Positions 1-8,143 of a stretch of 64,000 bases of DNA are shown here, piece by piece. The notes beneath the pieces were generated by a model, which saw only the letters and a list, made by a program, of their open reading frames with translations, had not been told where the DNA came from and did not search any database. Position numbers and translations under genes: made by a program. The stretch is taken from positions 2,852,001-2,916,000 of the forward strand of contig NZ_CP049037.1 of assembly GCF_011040495.1 (NCBI RefSeq), written 5' to 3'. Origin of the DNA: Pseudohalocynthiibacter aestuariivivens (GTDB lineage: Bacteria > Pseudomonadota > Alphaproteobacteria > Rhodobacterales > Rhodobacteraceae). How positions within the stretch are numbered: position 1 is the stretch's first letter; every line of letters starts with the position of its first letter.

Positions 1-1
1 T

Positions 2-349
2 CTGACACGCGCGCTGGCGGATGAGACAGGGATGACCCTGAACGAGGCCGAAAGCCACGTACATGACGTGCTCAACGTGTTCATGTGCACCGGGTTCACT
101 CGCGATACCGGCCAGTACTTTATGAAGGCGAGCCCGGTACGCCCCGGCGACTATCTCGAGTTCTTTGCCGAGATCGACTTGTTAGGAGCACTCAGCGCCT
201 GTCCGGGTGGTGATTGCTCGGCTGAACACACCAGTGATGTGGCGGTCTGTTATCCATTGCGGGTAGAGGTCTTCGCCCCGCAGGATGGCGCGCTAGAGGG
301 GTGGAAGAGTCCGCCAACGAACGGCTACGATGGCAGCCACGGACGTTAG
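2..349 (+). CDS. DUF1989 / urea carboxylase-associated family protein, C-terminal part
   Basis: The frame is open from the left edge, so the N-terminus lies outside the window. The visible 116 residues contain the hallmarks of DUF1989 proteins: a Phe-Met-Cys-Thr-Gly segment, a GALSACPGGD motif with a likely metal-binding Cys, and a closing YPLRVEVF strand. Family members sit beside urea carboxylase or aminomethyltransferase genes and are thought to be accessory or small amine-processing enzymes; their exact reaction is poorly defined. The gene converges on the histidine kinase that follows. The family call is fairly secure; the partner enzyme cannot be seen. Confidence 0.75.
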   Translation: MTRALADETGMTLNEAESHVHDVLNVFMCTGFTRDTGQYFMKASPVRPGDYLEFFAEIDLLGALSACPGGDCSAEHTSDVAVCYPLRVEVFAPQDGALEGWKSPPTNGYDGSHGR

Positions 350-386
350 GACCGGACGCTGGTTCGATGGTTTGACGATGCGTCGG

Positions 387-1490
387 CTATTCCTGCGGCT
401 GGCTCGTCACGAACTCGATGCTGATCGACAGGCCCTTCTCGGACGAAACAACATCCATATCAGATTGCAGCTCGGCGCTGACGACCTCTGCGATCAACAG
501 ACCCAGCCCGCCCGATTCTGGCGCGACATCGTTTGGCAGGCCGACACCATTGTCGCTACATGTCACCCGCACACTGTCCGGTGCATCTCCGCTGTCGATG
601 CGAATCGAAACCTCGCCCGCGCGATCATCCGGAAAGGCGTGTTTGAATGAGTTGGCCACAAATTCGTTGATCAGCGTGCCTACGGCAACCGCCTCGTTAG
701 AGGGGATTTGAAAATCTTGCACTGATATTGAGAGCGCCACATTGCTGGGCGCGATTGAATCCAAGTGTTTGATCAGCTTGTCGGTATAATCCTTGACGCT
801 AATCACCGGTCCGCTGTCAGCGCGATAGAGCAACGCGTGCAGTTGCGCGACGGCGTCGATCCGAGAATGGACCGAGGCCAGCGCGGAACGGGCTTCTTCC
901 GAAACGACACATCTTTCCTGCACACGCACCAACGATGCCAGCGATTGCAGCGAGTTCTTAACCCTGTGATCCACCTCTTGGCGTAGCAGACGGTTGGCCT
1001 TTAGCGCCTTGCGCATCTCTAGCTGGGCCATGACCTGTCGCGATAACACCCGCAACGTTTCGCGCTGAAGTGGGGTCAGTTCCCGAGGCTCGTAGTCCAG
1101 AACGCAGAGCGTACCCAGCGGTAGCCCATCTTGGGATTTCAATAGCGCTCCCGCATAGAACCTCAGCCCCGGATTACCCAAGCATAGCGGATTGTCCGCC
1201 ATGCGCGGGTCTAGCAACGTGTCGGGGATTTCGACGAAATCATCCCCCAGAATGACGTGCGAGCAAATGGAAGTAGACAACGGCGTTTCGCGAACACCAA
1301 GGCCGGTTTCGGCCTTGAACCACTGGCGTTCGGCGTCGATCAGATTGACGACAGAGATCGCTGTACCACAGATTTGCGAGGCAAGTTTCGCAATGTCGTC
1401 AAAGTCTGCTTCGCGCTCGGTGTCGAGAACATCATAGCTACGCAGCCGCTTTAGTCGCGCGTCCTGTTGTGGGTGTTTCTGCGCTTCCAT
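387..1490 (-). CDS. GAF-domain sensor histidine kinase (HisKA_2 / HWE type)
   Basis: This 367-residue cytoplasmic protein has no membrane segment. Residues about 20-165 form a GAF sensor domain of the kind that opens with a LxxYDVLDTxxE segment. Near residue 173 is the phospho-acceptor motif DHRVKNSL, typical of HisKA_2/HWE kinases, followed by an HATPase domain with the N box NEFVANSFKHAF (about 265-280) and G boxes DNGVGL and GGLGL. Signal and partner are unknown: no response regulator is encoded beside it. It is likely to phosphorylate a separate receiver, for example a PhyR-like or single-domain regulator, which is inference. The ATG at 1490 is supported by the conserved N-terminus. Confidence 0.85.
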   Translation of the reverse strand: MEAQKHPQQDARLKRLRSYDVLDTEREADFDDIAKLASQICGTAISVVNLIDAERQWFKAETGLGVRETPLSTSICSHVILGDDFVEIPDTLLDPRMADNPLCLGNPGLRFYAGALLKSQDGLPLGTLCVLDYEPRELTPLQRETLRVLSRQVMAQLEMRKALKANRLLRQEVDHRVKNSLQSLASLVRVQERCVVSEEARSALASVHSRIDAVAQLHALLYRADSGPVISVKDYTDKLIKHLDSIAPSNVALSISVQDFQIPSNEAVAVGTLINEFVANSFKHAFPDDRAGEVSIRIDSGDAPDSVRVTCSDNGVGLPNDVAPESGGLGLLIAEVVSAELQSDMDVVSSEKGLSISIEFVTSQPQE

Positions 1491-1648
1491 GTGCCGCCCT
1501 GTTCTAATGCCGACAATTCTATTGCGGTTCAGCTATTTTCCAGCTTTCTGCTCATGGGTCAATTCGAAGATAGCCCTGCGCAAGCAGAGCCACGACAATC
1601 AGTACCATGCAGGCGTGGTAAAGCCGAGGAAACATCTGCAACGAAAAA

Positions 1649-1670
1649 GACCCCGGAGTTCTCCGGGGTC
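1649..1670 (-). terminator. Rho-independent terminator of ctaD
   Basis: A perfect 10-bp inverted repeat (GACCCCGGAG / CTCCGGGGTC) with a 2-nt loop lies 25 bp past the ctaD stop. Read on the minus strand the hairpin is followed directly by five T residues, the form of an intrinsic terminator. Confidence 0.85.
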
Positions 1671-1694
1671 TCGGTTCATTTTACTGGCCACTGC

Positions 1695-3368
1695 TTAGTG
1701 TGCGTGGCTCTTGTCCCAGTCTTCCTGCTTGGGTAGGATTTCGAACGTATGCTCTGGTGGCGGTGATGAGACCGTCCATTCCAGCGTATCGGCGTATTCG
1801 TTCCAATAGTTGTTCTCGGTCACTTTTGCGCCACGCAAGAGCGAATAGATCACGATACCAAAGAAGAATACGAAGCTGGCAAAGCTCAGGAACGCGCCCA
1901 TCGAGGACCACCAGTTCCATGTCGCAAACGCTTCGGGATAGTCGATGTAGCGGCGCGGCATGCCCTGACGACCCAAGAAGTGCTGAGGGAAGAACGTCAG
2001 GTTCGCACCGATAAACATCGCCCAGAAGTGCAGTTTACCCGCCCATTCAGGGTACTGACGCCCTGTGATCTTGCCAAAGTAGAAATAGATACCGGCAAAG
2101 ATCGCAAAGATCGCCCCAAGGCTCATCACATAGTGGAAGTGCGCCACGACGTAATAGGTGTCGTGATACGCCCGGTCCAGCCCGGCCTGCGCCAGCACAA
2201 CACCGGTCACACCGCCCACGGTAAAGAGGAACAGGAACCCAAACGCCCATAGCATTGGCGTTTTGAATTCAATGGAACCGCTCCACATCGTTGCGATCCA
2301 GCTAAACACCTTCACCCCGGTCGGAACGGCGATCACCATCGTTGCCAGCATAAAGTAGCTTTGCTGCGTCAGCGACATGCCCACCGTGTACATGTGGTGT
2401 GCCCAGACGACAAAACCCAACGCACCAATGGCGATCAATGCCCAGACCATCGGCAGGTAGCCAAAGATCGGTTTGCGCGCGAAGGTGGCGATGACGTGGC
2501 TGATGATGCCAAAGCCGGGCAGGATGATAATGTACACTTCCGGGTGGCCAAAGAACCACAGGATGTGTTGATAGAGGATCGGATCGCCCCCGCCTGCCGG
2601 ATCAAAGAACGTCGTGCCAAAGTTCCGGTCGGTCAGCAGCATCGTGATCGCGCCAGCCAGAACCGGCAGCGCCAGAAGGATCATCCACGCCGTGACAAAG
2701 ATCGACCAGCTGAACAGCGGAACCTTGAACAGTGTCATGCCGGGTGCGCGCATGTTCAGGAACGTTGTGATCATGTTGATCGCACCAAGGATCGAGCTTG
2801 CACCGGACAAGTGAACGGCAAAAATCGCCAAATCCATCGAAATGCCTGCCTCGGTGGTCGACAGCGGTGGATAGAGCACCCAGCCGACCCCGGATCCAAG
2901 CTGCCCGTTACCGCCGGGGGCCAACAATGACGCAACGCCCAGCGACGTACCCGCGATATACAGCCAGAATGACAGGTTGTTCATCCGTGGGAACGCCATG
3001 TCCGGCGCACCGATCTGCAACGGCATGAAGAAGTTGCCGAAGCCGCCAAAAAGCGCCGGAATAACGACAAAGAACATCATCAGGACGCCGTGATAGGTAA
3101 TCATCACGTTCCAGAGATGCCCGTTCGGCGTACAGTCGCTCGCTGCGTCAGCGATGAAACGCGCGCCTTCGAGGCACATGTATTGAACGCCGGGTTCCAT
3201 CAGTTCAAGCCGCATATAGACGGTGAACATGACCGAAATCAGACCGACAAGAGCCGAGCTGACAAGGTAAAGGATACCGATATCCTTGTGGTTCGTGGAC
3301 ATGAACCAGCGCGTAAAGAAGCCGCGCTCGTCGTGGTGGTCCTGGCCATGAATGGCTGCATCTGCCAT
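1695..3368 (-). CDS. ctaD: Cytochrome c oxidase subunit I, aa3 type
   Basis: Catalytic subunit of the respiratory terminal oxidase in the inner membrane; it reduces O2 to water and pumps protons. At 557 residues with about 12 hydrophobic segments it has normal length. Visible landmarks are the proton-channel Asp in [12 protein letters not shown], the Glu in FFGHPEVYI (D pathway and Cu-B His), the HHMYTVG pair of Cu-B histidines, the K-pathway Lys in IEFKTP, and the heme ligands in VAHFHYVMS. The gene stands alone, as is usual in Rhodobacterales, where ctaC, ctaB and ctaE are elsewhere. The start has an AGGAGG-type site just upstream, and the gene ends in its own terminator. Confidence 0.98.
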   Translation of the reverse strand: MADAAIHGQDHHDERGFFTRWFMSTNHKDIGILYLVSSALVGLISVMFTVYMRLELMEPGVQYMCLEGARFIADAASDCTPNGHLWNVMITYHGVLMMFFVVIPALFGGFGNFFMPLQIGAPDMAFPRMNNLSFWLYIAGTSLGVASLLAPGGNGQLGSGVGWVLYPPLSTTEAGISMDLAIFAVHLSGASSILGAINMITTFLNMRAPGMTLFKVPLFSWSIFVTAWMILLALPVLAGAITMLLTDRNFGTTFFDPAGGGDPILYQHILWFFGHPEVYIIILPGFGIISHVIATFARKPIFGYLPMVWALIAIGALGFVVWAHHMYTVGMSLTQQSYFMLATMVIAVPTGVKVFSWIATMWSGSIEFKTPMLWAFGFLFLFTVGGVTGVVLAQAGLDRAYHDTYYVVAHFHYVMSLGAIFAIFAGIYFYFGKITGRQYPEWAGKLHFWAMFIGANLTFFPQHFLGRQGMPRRYIDYPEAFATWNWWSSMGAFLSFASFVFFFGIVIYSLLRGAKVTENNYWNEYADTLEWTVSSPPPEHTFEILPKQEDWDKSHAH

Positions 3369-3695
3369 TGGGTGCCTCCTAAGTGGATCTGTTGCCGGAT
3401 ACGCCGCAATAGATCGCGGGCACCCTGACTCACATCAGGTTTTAATGTGCCCTTGCGACGGCGGCAATGTCAGAGTCAACTTATGCGCAATAAATATTGT
3501 CGCACCCCTCTTGATATCTACCTGTCTTACGTAAGGGCAGACGGCAGTATGTCCGTTCTGTCGCCGAAAAATTCATTGGCGTTGGGAACCGGATCGCCAC
3601 CTCGGCGTTTACCTATCAACGGGATGGATCGGCTGGCCGAATGATCGGATACCAGCGCGATGCGCCCGCGACAAAGAGAATGAGGAGATTACAGT
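3369..3695. other. Divergent intergenic region, ctaD / HdeA-like gene
   Basis: This 327-bp stretch holds no convincing gene. It must carry the ctaD promoter (minus) and the promoter of the HdeA-like gene (plus). The only clear elements are the two ribosome binding sites at its ends: GGAGGCACC before ctaD and GAGGAG before the plus-strand gene. I see no clear operator palindrome. Confidence 0.5.
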
Positions 3696-4022
3696 ATGAT
3701 TTCGTTGAACACAGCTAAGATGACAGCCGCAGCATTCGGTCTGAGTGTACTTGCCCAAGGCGCATTCGCCGAAGCACATGGCGACATGGCATGCAGCGAC
3801 TACCTTGTACTTGAAGAAGCTGATCAGATGACAGCCACAGAAACAGGTCGCGAGGCCGCACGGGAACGGATGAGCGGTGACGATGCCGATCGCGCCGAGA
3901 TGCTGGCAAATGAAGACCCGAAAGTGGTCCACGCATTTGTTGTGGAAACCTGCGCGGAAAACCCCGAGATGATGGTATCCGACGCGGCTGAGGCGCTGCA
4001 CCCATCCGAGAAAACCGAATAA
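3696..4022 (+). CDS. HdeA/HdeB-like small periplasmic protein
   Basis: A 108-residue secreted protein. Residues 1-25 form a signal peptide with an AFA|EA cleavage site. The mature part opens with MACSDYL and has a second Cys near VVETCAEN, the spacing seen in HdeA-type acid-stress chaperones, where one disulfide links two helices. The mature protein is very acidic. In enterobacteria such proteins dissociate at low pH and hold unfolded periplasmic proteins; whether this homologue does so is inference. A GAGGAG site lies 8 bp before the ATG and a terminator follows 28 bp after the stop, so it is a single-gene unit. It could also be a DUF-type relative without chaperone activity. Confidence 0.65.
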   Translation: MISLNTAKMTAAAFGLSVLAQGAFAEAHGDMACSDYLVLEEADQMTATETGREAARERMSGDDADRAEMLANEDPKVVHAFVVETCAENPEMMVSDAAEALHPSEKTE

Positions 4023-4050
4023 CAGAACATCCATCGTTCTGATCTAAAAA

Positions 4051-4072
4051 AGGCCCGGCATCTGCCGGGCCT
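4051..4072. terminator. Bidirectional terminator
   Basis: Perfect 10-bp inverted repeat AGGCCCGGCA / TGCCGGGCCT with a 2-nt loop between two convergent genes. On the minus strand it is followed by five T residues; on the plus strand by a short TT-rich run, so it probably serves both genes. Confidence 0.85.
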
Positions 4073-4089
4073 TTCGCTTGTTGGGGTCG

Positions 4090-4923
4090 TCAGGCGCTTG
4101 CTGTTTCGGTGCTGCGCGTCTTCTTGGCTGTTGTCTTGGTCTTTGGCTTGGCCGTCGATTTCTTTGCAATCTTGGTCTTGGACCCGGTCGCCGCCTTTAC
4201 CGTCTTGCCGATCGTGCCGACACTTTTAGGTTTCTCCACATCCGCGATCTGAAAGACGCAGAGCTTGCTGCGCTTGCGCCGGATTGTCTTGGTAAAGAAG
4301 AATTCTTTAACGTCCAGATAGCTGCGCACGCATTCTGCTGTCTCGTCGGTCACGACGTCATCGGCGACAAAAATACAGCCCGGCGCGACCAATTCGGCCA
4401 TTCGCGGCATGTTGCGCTCGATTTCGGCAATGTCATGTAGCGCGTCACAAAAGATCATGCTGTATTTGCGCTGGATCGGACTGTCGACGATATCGCCGCG
4501 CATGATCGTGGTGGTATAACCCAGAAGATCGTTCATTTTCAGATTATTGACCATAACGGCATTTGATCCGCCGGGATGTAGGACAGCCTCTGCCACACGG
4601 CCGTTATCATGGTTCAGGCGCAGTTTCTGGTTGAACCGCTGCTGCCATTCCTCGGCGCTGGCGATGCCAAAGTCGATGATGTCATATTTGACGCGCGCAC
4701 CGCCTTCCGCTTCGCGATCGCGCAAACCGGCGGCGATTGCGGTGCTTGAACGCCCCAGCCACGGACCGACTTCCAACACGTCGCCAGTGGTGCGCCGCGC
4801 CGCGTTATAAATCGTCTGAAGGTCGCTGGCTGACATCCAGCCATTGGGAAATCCCTTGGCCACGCTCGGGAGCGGGTATTCAAGGAATGCATTTATTGTG
4901 TCCGGATCGGTGATTTCTGCCAT
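4090..4923 (-). CDS. Class I SAM-dependent methyltransferase with a basic histone H1-like tail
   Basis: 277 residues. Residues about 45-210 look like a Methyltransf_24 type Rossmann fold: glycine-rich SAM loop VLEVGPWLGRSS, an acidic IIDFG strand, then IFCDALHD and ADDVVTDET strand ends. From about residue 228 the protein turns into a Lys/Thr/Ala-rich, low-complexity tail of nearly 50 residues built from KK, KS and TAKPK-like units, resembling the tail of histone H1 or the C-termini of some bacterial DNA-binding proteins. The substrate cannot be told. The tail suggests binding to nucleic acid or to an anionic glycan (inference). It shares the upstream bidirectional terminator. Confidence 0.75.
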   Translation of the reverse strand: MAEITDPDTINAFLEYPLPSVAKGFPNGWMSASDLQTIYNAARRTTGDVLEVGPWLGRSSTAIAAGLRDREAEGGARVKYDIIDFGIASAEEWQQRFNQKLRLNHDNGRVAEAVLHPGGSNAVMVNNLKMNDLLGYTTTIMRGDIVDSPIQRKYSMIFCDALHDIAEIERNMPRMAELVAPGCIFVADDVVTDETAECVRSYLDVKEFFFTKTIRRKRSKLCVFQIADVEKPKSVGTIGKTVKAATGSKTKIAKKSTAKPKTKTTAKKTRSTETASA

Positions 4924-5086
4924 TGTTCCGCCTCTGCTCTAAGTCCATTTTCTGGATCATTGCCGGAAAACTGCCCGTTTGACGGACGCATTGCAAGGTT
5001 TTTGCTGACATACCGCGCCGACTGCGCCCTCACTGTCGCGCGCGTTCAGTGTGGGATTCTATGCCGCTATCAGGTTGTGCCGGTTG

Positions 5087-5740
5087 CTATTCGCGGCCGA
5101 ATACATCACCGAAAGTCTGCTGTAGCGCCACATCCACATCCGCCATCGACACAGGTAGTCCCAGATCGACAAGGCTGGTGACGCCGTGGTCGGTGATCCC
5201 GCAGGGCACGATGCCACTGAAATGCTCCAGATCCGGTTCAACATTGATCGAGATACCGTGAAAGCTGACCCATCTGCGCAGGCGGATGCCGATGGCTGCG
5301 ATCTTGTCCTCGGCAATTGCGCCGGATGCCATGCGCGGCTTCTCGGGGCGTTCGACCCAGACGCCTACGCGGCCCTCGCGGATTTCGCCGTGCACATTGA
5401 AACGCTCAAGCGTCGCAATCACCCATGCCTCCAGCTGTTTGACAAAGGCGCGCACATCGCGCCCGCGCCGCCCCACGTCGAGCATGACATAGACGACACG
5501 TTGGCCGGGGCCGTGGTAAGTATATTGTCCGCCGCGCCGCGCCTCATGGACAGGAAAGCGGTCCGGGTCAGTCAGATCGGCGGGATTGGCTGACGTGCCG
5601 GCGGTGTAGAGCGGCGGGTGCTCGATCAGCCAAATCATCTCGTCGGCGTCATCACGTGCGATGGCCTCGGCGCGCTCTTCCATCACCCGCAGCGCCTGCG
5701 CGTAATCCGTCAAACCCGAAGAGATAACCCATTCCACCAT
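5087..5740 (-). CDS. lipB: Lipoyl(octanoyl) transferase
   Basis: Moves the octanoyl group from acyl carrier protein to the lipoyl domains of 2-oxoacid dehydrogenases and the glycine cleavage H protein, the first step of lipoate assembly. The 217-residue protein has the family landmarks in order: [29 protein letters not shown], the catalytic Lys in [20 protein letters not shown] region and the catalytic Cys in [11 protein letters not shown]. Length is normal. It is a single gene divergent from the tRNA-Leu. Confidence 0.97.
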   Translation of the reverse strand: MVEWVISSGLTDYAQALRVMEERAEAIARDDADEMIWLIEHPPLYTAGTSANPADLTDPDRFPVHEARRGGQYTYHGPGQRVVYVMLDVGRRGRDVRAFVKQLEAWVIATLERFNVHGEIREGRVGVWVERPEKPRMASGAIAEDKIAAIGIRLRRWVSFHGISINVEPDLEHFSGIVPCGITDHGVTSLVDLGLPVSMADVDVALQQTFGDVFGRE

Positions 5741-5850
5741 GTCTGTCTGATACAGCGCGCCCCGCCGCTTGAAAAGCCACCGCAGCCAGTGCGAATTTGG
5801 CCTTCACAAACCGCGTGCGGTCGGCTAAACGCCTCTGACCATCACGGATT

Positions 5851-5936
5851 GCGGTCGTGGCGGAATGGTAGACGCGCAGCGTTGAGGTCGCTGTGGGGTA
5901 ACACCCGTGAGAGTTCGAGTCTCTCCGACCGCACCA
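5851..5936 (+). tRNA. tRNA-Leu (anticodon GAG)
   Basis: An 86-nt class II tRNA with encoded CCA. The acceptor stem pairs GCGGTCG (5851-5857) with CGACCGC (5926-5932). The anticodon stem CAGCG/CGCTG encloses the loop TTGAGGT with GAG at 5884-5886. A long variable arm and the T loop TTCGAGT are present. It reads CUC and CUU. The 7-bp hairpin CTTTCGC/GCGAAAG at 5942-5958 just behind it may help end or process the transcript. Confidence 0.96.
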
Positions 5937-6310
5937 AAGGACTTTCGCGCAGCGAAAGGCCGACCACATGCACCGGGTTGCGCTGGGCGACAGTCATTTC
6001 ACAGCGGCGGTAGGGGCGTTTGCATTATTGATGCGCTGGGACGCTGCGGCGATCGGAGTGTCGATTTTCAACATCAAACAGACCTCATCACGGGCAAAAG
6101 GCATGTCATTTTACACTCTTGCGGAGTGCGCGTGCCGGATATGGTCGGAAAGTCGCTGATCAAGGTAATTGAGGGCAAAAGGACGGTTTGATTTACCTGC
6201 GCATGGCCCTAGACTCACCTTTAGTAAGTATGGGGCATTGGCGTTGGTCATACGGCGTCGCCCTCATGGAAAAATCGCTCATCCTTGATGACACGGAACA
6301 GGACGGAAAC
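5937..6310 (+). other. Intergenic region before tamA
   Basis: This 374-bp stretch has a hairpin at 5942-5958 behind the tRNA and no recognisable gene. Short open frames here have no family features. The tamA frame stays open back to 6188, so a longer N-terminus (ATG at 6206 or 6266) cannot be excluded, but those extra residues precede a normal signal peptide and lack a good ribosome binding site. Confidence 0.4.
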
Positions 6311-8143
6311 GTGCCCGACATACGCCGAGAAGCGCGTCGAAAAGTGTACCGACATTTGCTCTGTGTTCTGATGCTTGTGGTCGGGTCCGTGGGCATGCCT
6401 TCGGGGGCATCGGCGCTTGAGGTTCAGATATCCACCCCCCGCCAGAATGCCGCCCTGAACGAGACACTGGGTGCCGCGTCGCTGTTAATGACGTTGCAGG
6501 CGCGCAAGGATATCGCCACGCAGGATGTAGTGGCCGCAGCGCGCGCAGATTATCAGCGCATCCTGACCGCACTGTATGAACAGGCCTATTATGCGCCGGT
6601 GATCAATATCACGCTCGACGGGCGCGAGGCGGCGGCAGTGTCACCGGTCGCGCCGTTGGGCGACGTGCGGCGGGCGGTGATCCGGGTCGACCCCGGCCCG
6701 CTGTTTCGTTTTGGTGAGTTACGTGTTGCTCCGTTAGCGCCTCGTACCGAATTGCCCGAGGGGTTCGTGCCCGGACAGGTGGCCGGCGTCGATTTGCTAA
6801 AGGACGCAGCCGAGGCGGGTGTCGACAGTTGGCGCGCGGTTGGACATGCCAAGGCATCGGTTGGCGCGCAACAGATCACAGCCCGTCACGAGCAAGCCCG
6901 AATCAACGCGGCGATCATGCTAGAGCCGGGCCCGCTGCTGCGTTTTGGCGATCTGTTGGTCACGGGCAACGAAGACGTGCGCACCAAGCGGATCAAAGAG
7001 ATCGCAGGTTTGCCAAAGGGCCAGATCTATTCCCCCAAAACACTGGAACAAGCCACCGAACGCTTGCGCCGCAGCGGCGCGTTCAGCGTTGCGACCCTGC
7101 GCGAGGCTGACGAGGTCGGGCCGGGTGACACTCTTGATGTCACCGCACAGATCACAGAGGCACCGCCGCGCCGATTCCGCTTTGGTGCAGAGCTTTCCTC
7201 GCTTGAAGGGTTGGGTATGTCGGCGATGTGGATGCATCGCAATGTCTTTGGCGGGGCAGAACGGTTCCGGCTGGATGGCGAAGTCAGCGGGATCGGTGGC
7301 GACACGGGCGGGATAGATTACCGACTTGGCGCACGGTTCGAACGGCCTGCGACCTTCCATTCGGATATGGATTTTTATCTGGAGTTCGAATTCGAAGAAC
7401 TGGACGAAGCGGCGTTCAACGCCACGACATTTGCGCTGGAAACCGGCATCACACATTACGCATCCGAGCATCGCGAATTTTCGTACGGTCTGGGGTACCG
7501 GCTTTCGGATACGGTGGATGCGTTCGGTGCGCGATCCTACTCGATCCTGACGCTGCCGCTGAGCGCGAAGTATGACTACCGCGATGATCCTCTTAACGCA
7601 AAATCAGGCTATTTCGTTGAGGCCAACACAACGCCCTTCGTCAACCTCTTTGGCACCGAGGATGGTTTGCGAAGCAAGCTGGATATGCGTGCATATTACA
7701 GCGCCGGTGAACAAAAACGTCTGACATTTGCTGTGCGCGGACAGGTGGGGTCGTTGATCGGGCCGAACTTGGCGCAGGCCCCTGCGGATTTCCTCTATTA
7801 TTCTGGCGGCGGCGGTACAGTCCGGGGCCAGAGTTATCAGTCGTTGGGTGTCACACTTGGCGGAGGCCAAGAGACGGGCGGGCGGTCTTTCCTCGGGTTG
7901 TCGGGCGAGGTTCGTGTGCAGACAACCGACAAGCTAAGCCTCGTCGGGTTCTATGACACCGGATACATCGGTGCCGAAGGCTTCCCCGATGGCAGCTCTG
8001 GCAAGTGGCAAAGCGGTGCTGGCCTCGGCATTCGCTATGACACGGGGATAGGTCCGGTGCGACTGGATGTAGCGGTGCCGGTGGACGGGCCGGGCAGCAA
8101 CTCGGGCTTTGAGATTTACGTTGGAATAGGACAAGCGTTTTGA
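6311..8143 (+). CDS. tamA: Translocation and assembly module TamA (BamA/Omp85 family)
   Basis: Outer-membrane component of the TAM complex, which works with TamB in inserting outer-membrane proteins or moving phospholipid between membranes. With a GTG start at 6311 (AGGA 8 bp upstream) the protein has 610 residues: signal peptide ending GASA|LEV, three POTRA-like repeats (about 25-260; note INITLDGREAA, VDPGPLFRFGEL and the repeated EPGPLLRFGDLLVTGN), then a 16-strand-type barrel with the Omp85 motif GGGGTVRGQ and a closing aromatic residue (GQAF). tamB follows with a TTGA overlap, so the pair is translated together. The start is the only uncertain point. Confidence 0.93.
   Translation: MPDIRREARRKVYRHLLCVLMLVVGSVGMPSGASALEVQISTPRQNAALNETLGAASLLMTLQARKDIATQDVVAAARADYQRILTALYEQAYYAPVINITLDGREAAAVSPVAPLGDVRRAVIRVDPGPLFRFGELRVAPLAPRTELPEGFVPGQVAGVDLLKDAAEAGVDSWRAVGHAKASVGAQQITARHEQARINAAIMLEPGPLLRFGDLLVTGNEDVRTKRIKEIAGLPKGQIYSPKTLEQATERLRRSGAFSVATLREADEVGPGDTLDVTAQITEAPPRRFRFGAELSSLEGLGMSAMWMHRNVFGGAERFRLDGEVSGIGGDTGGIDYRLGARFERPATFHSDMDFYLEFEFEELDEAAFNATTFALETGITHYASEHREFSYGLGYRLSDTVDAFGARSYSILTLPLSAKYDYRDDPLNAKSGYFVEANTTPFVNLFGTEDGLRSKLDMRAYYSAGEQKRLTFAVRGQVGSLIGPNLAQAPADFLYYSGGGGTVRGQSYQSLGVTLGGGQETGGRSFLGLSGEVRVQTTDKLSLVGFYDTGYIGAEGFPDGSSGKWQSGAGLGIRYDTGIGPVRLDVAVPVDGPGSNSGFEIYVGIGQAF

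Noticed and set aside
5968..6159. 63-codon plus-strand frame between tRNA-Leu and tamA
   Set aside because: No ribosome binding site, no family features, random-looking composition.
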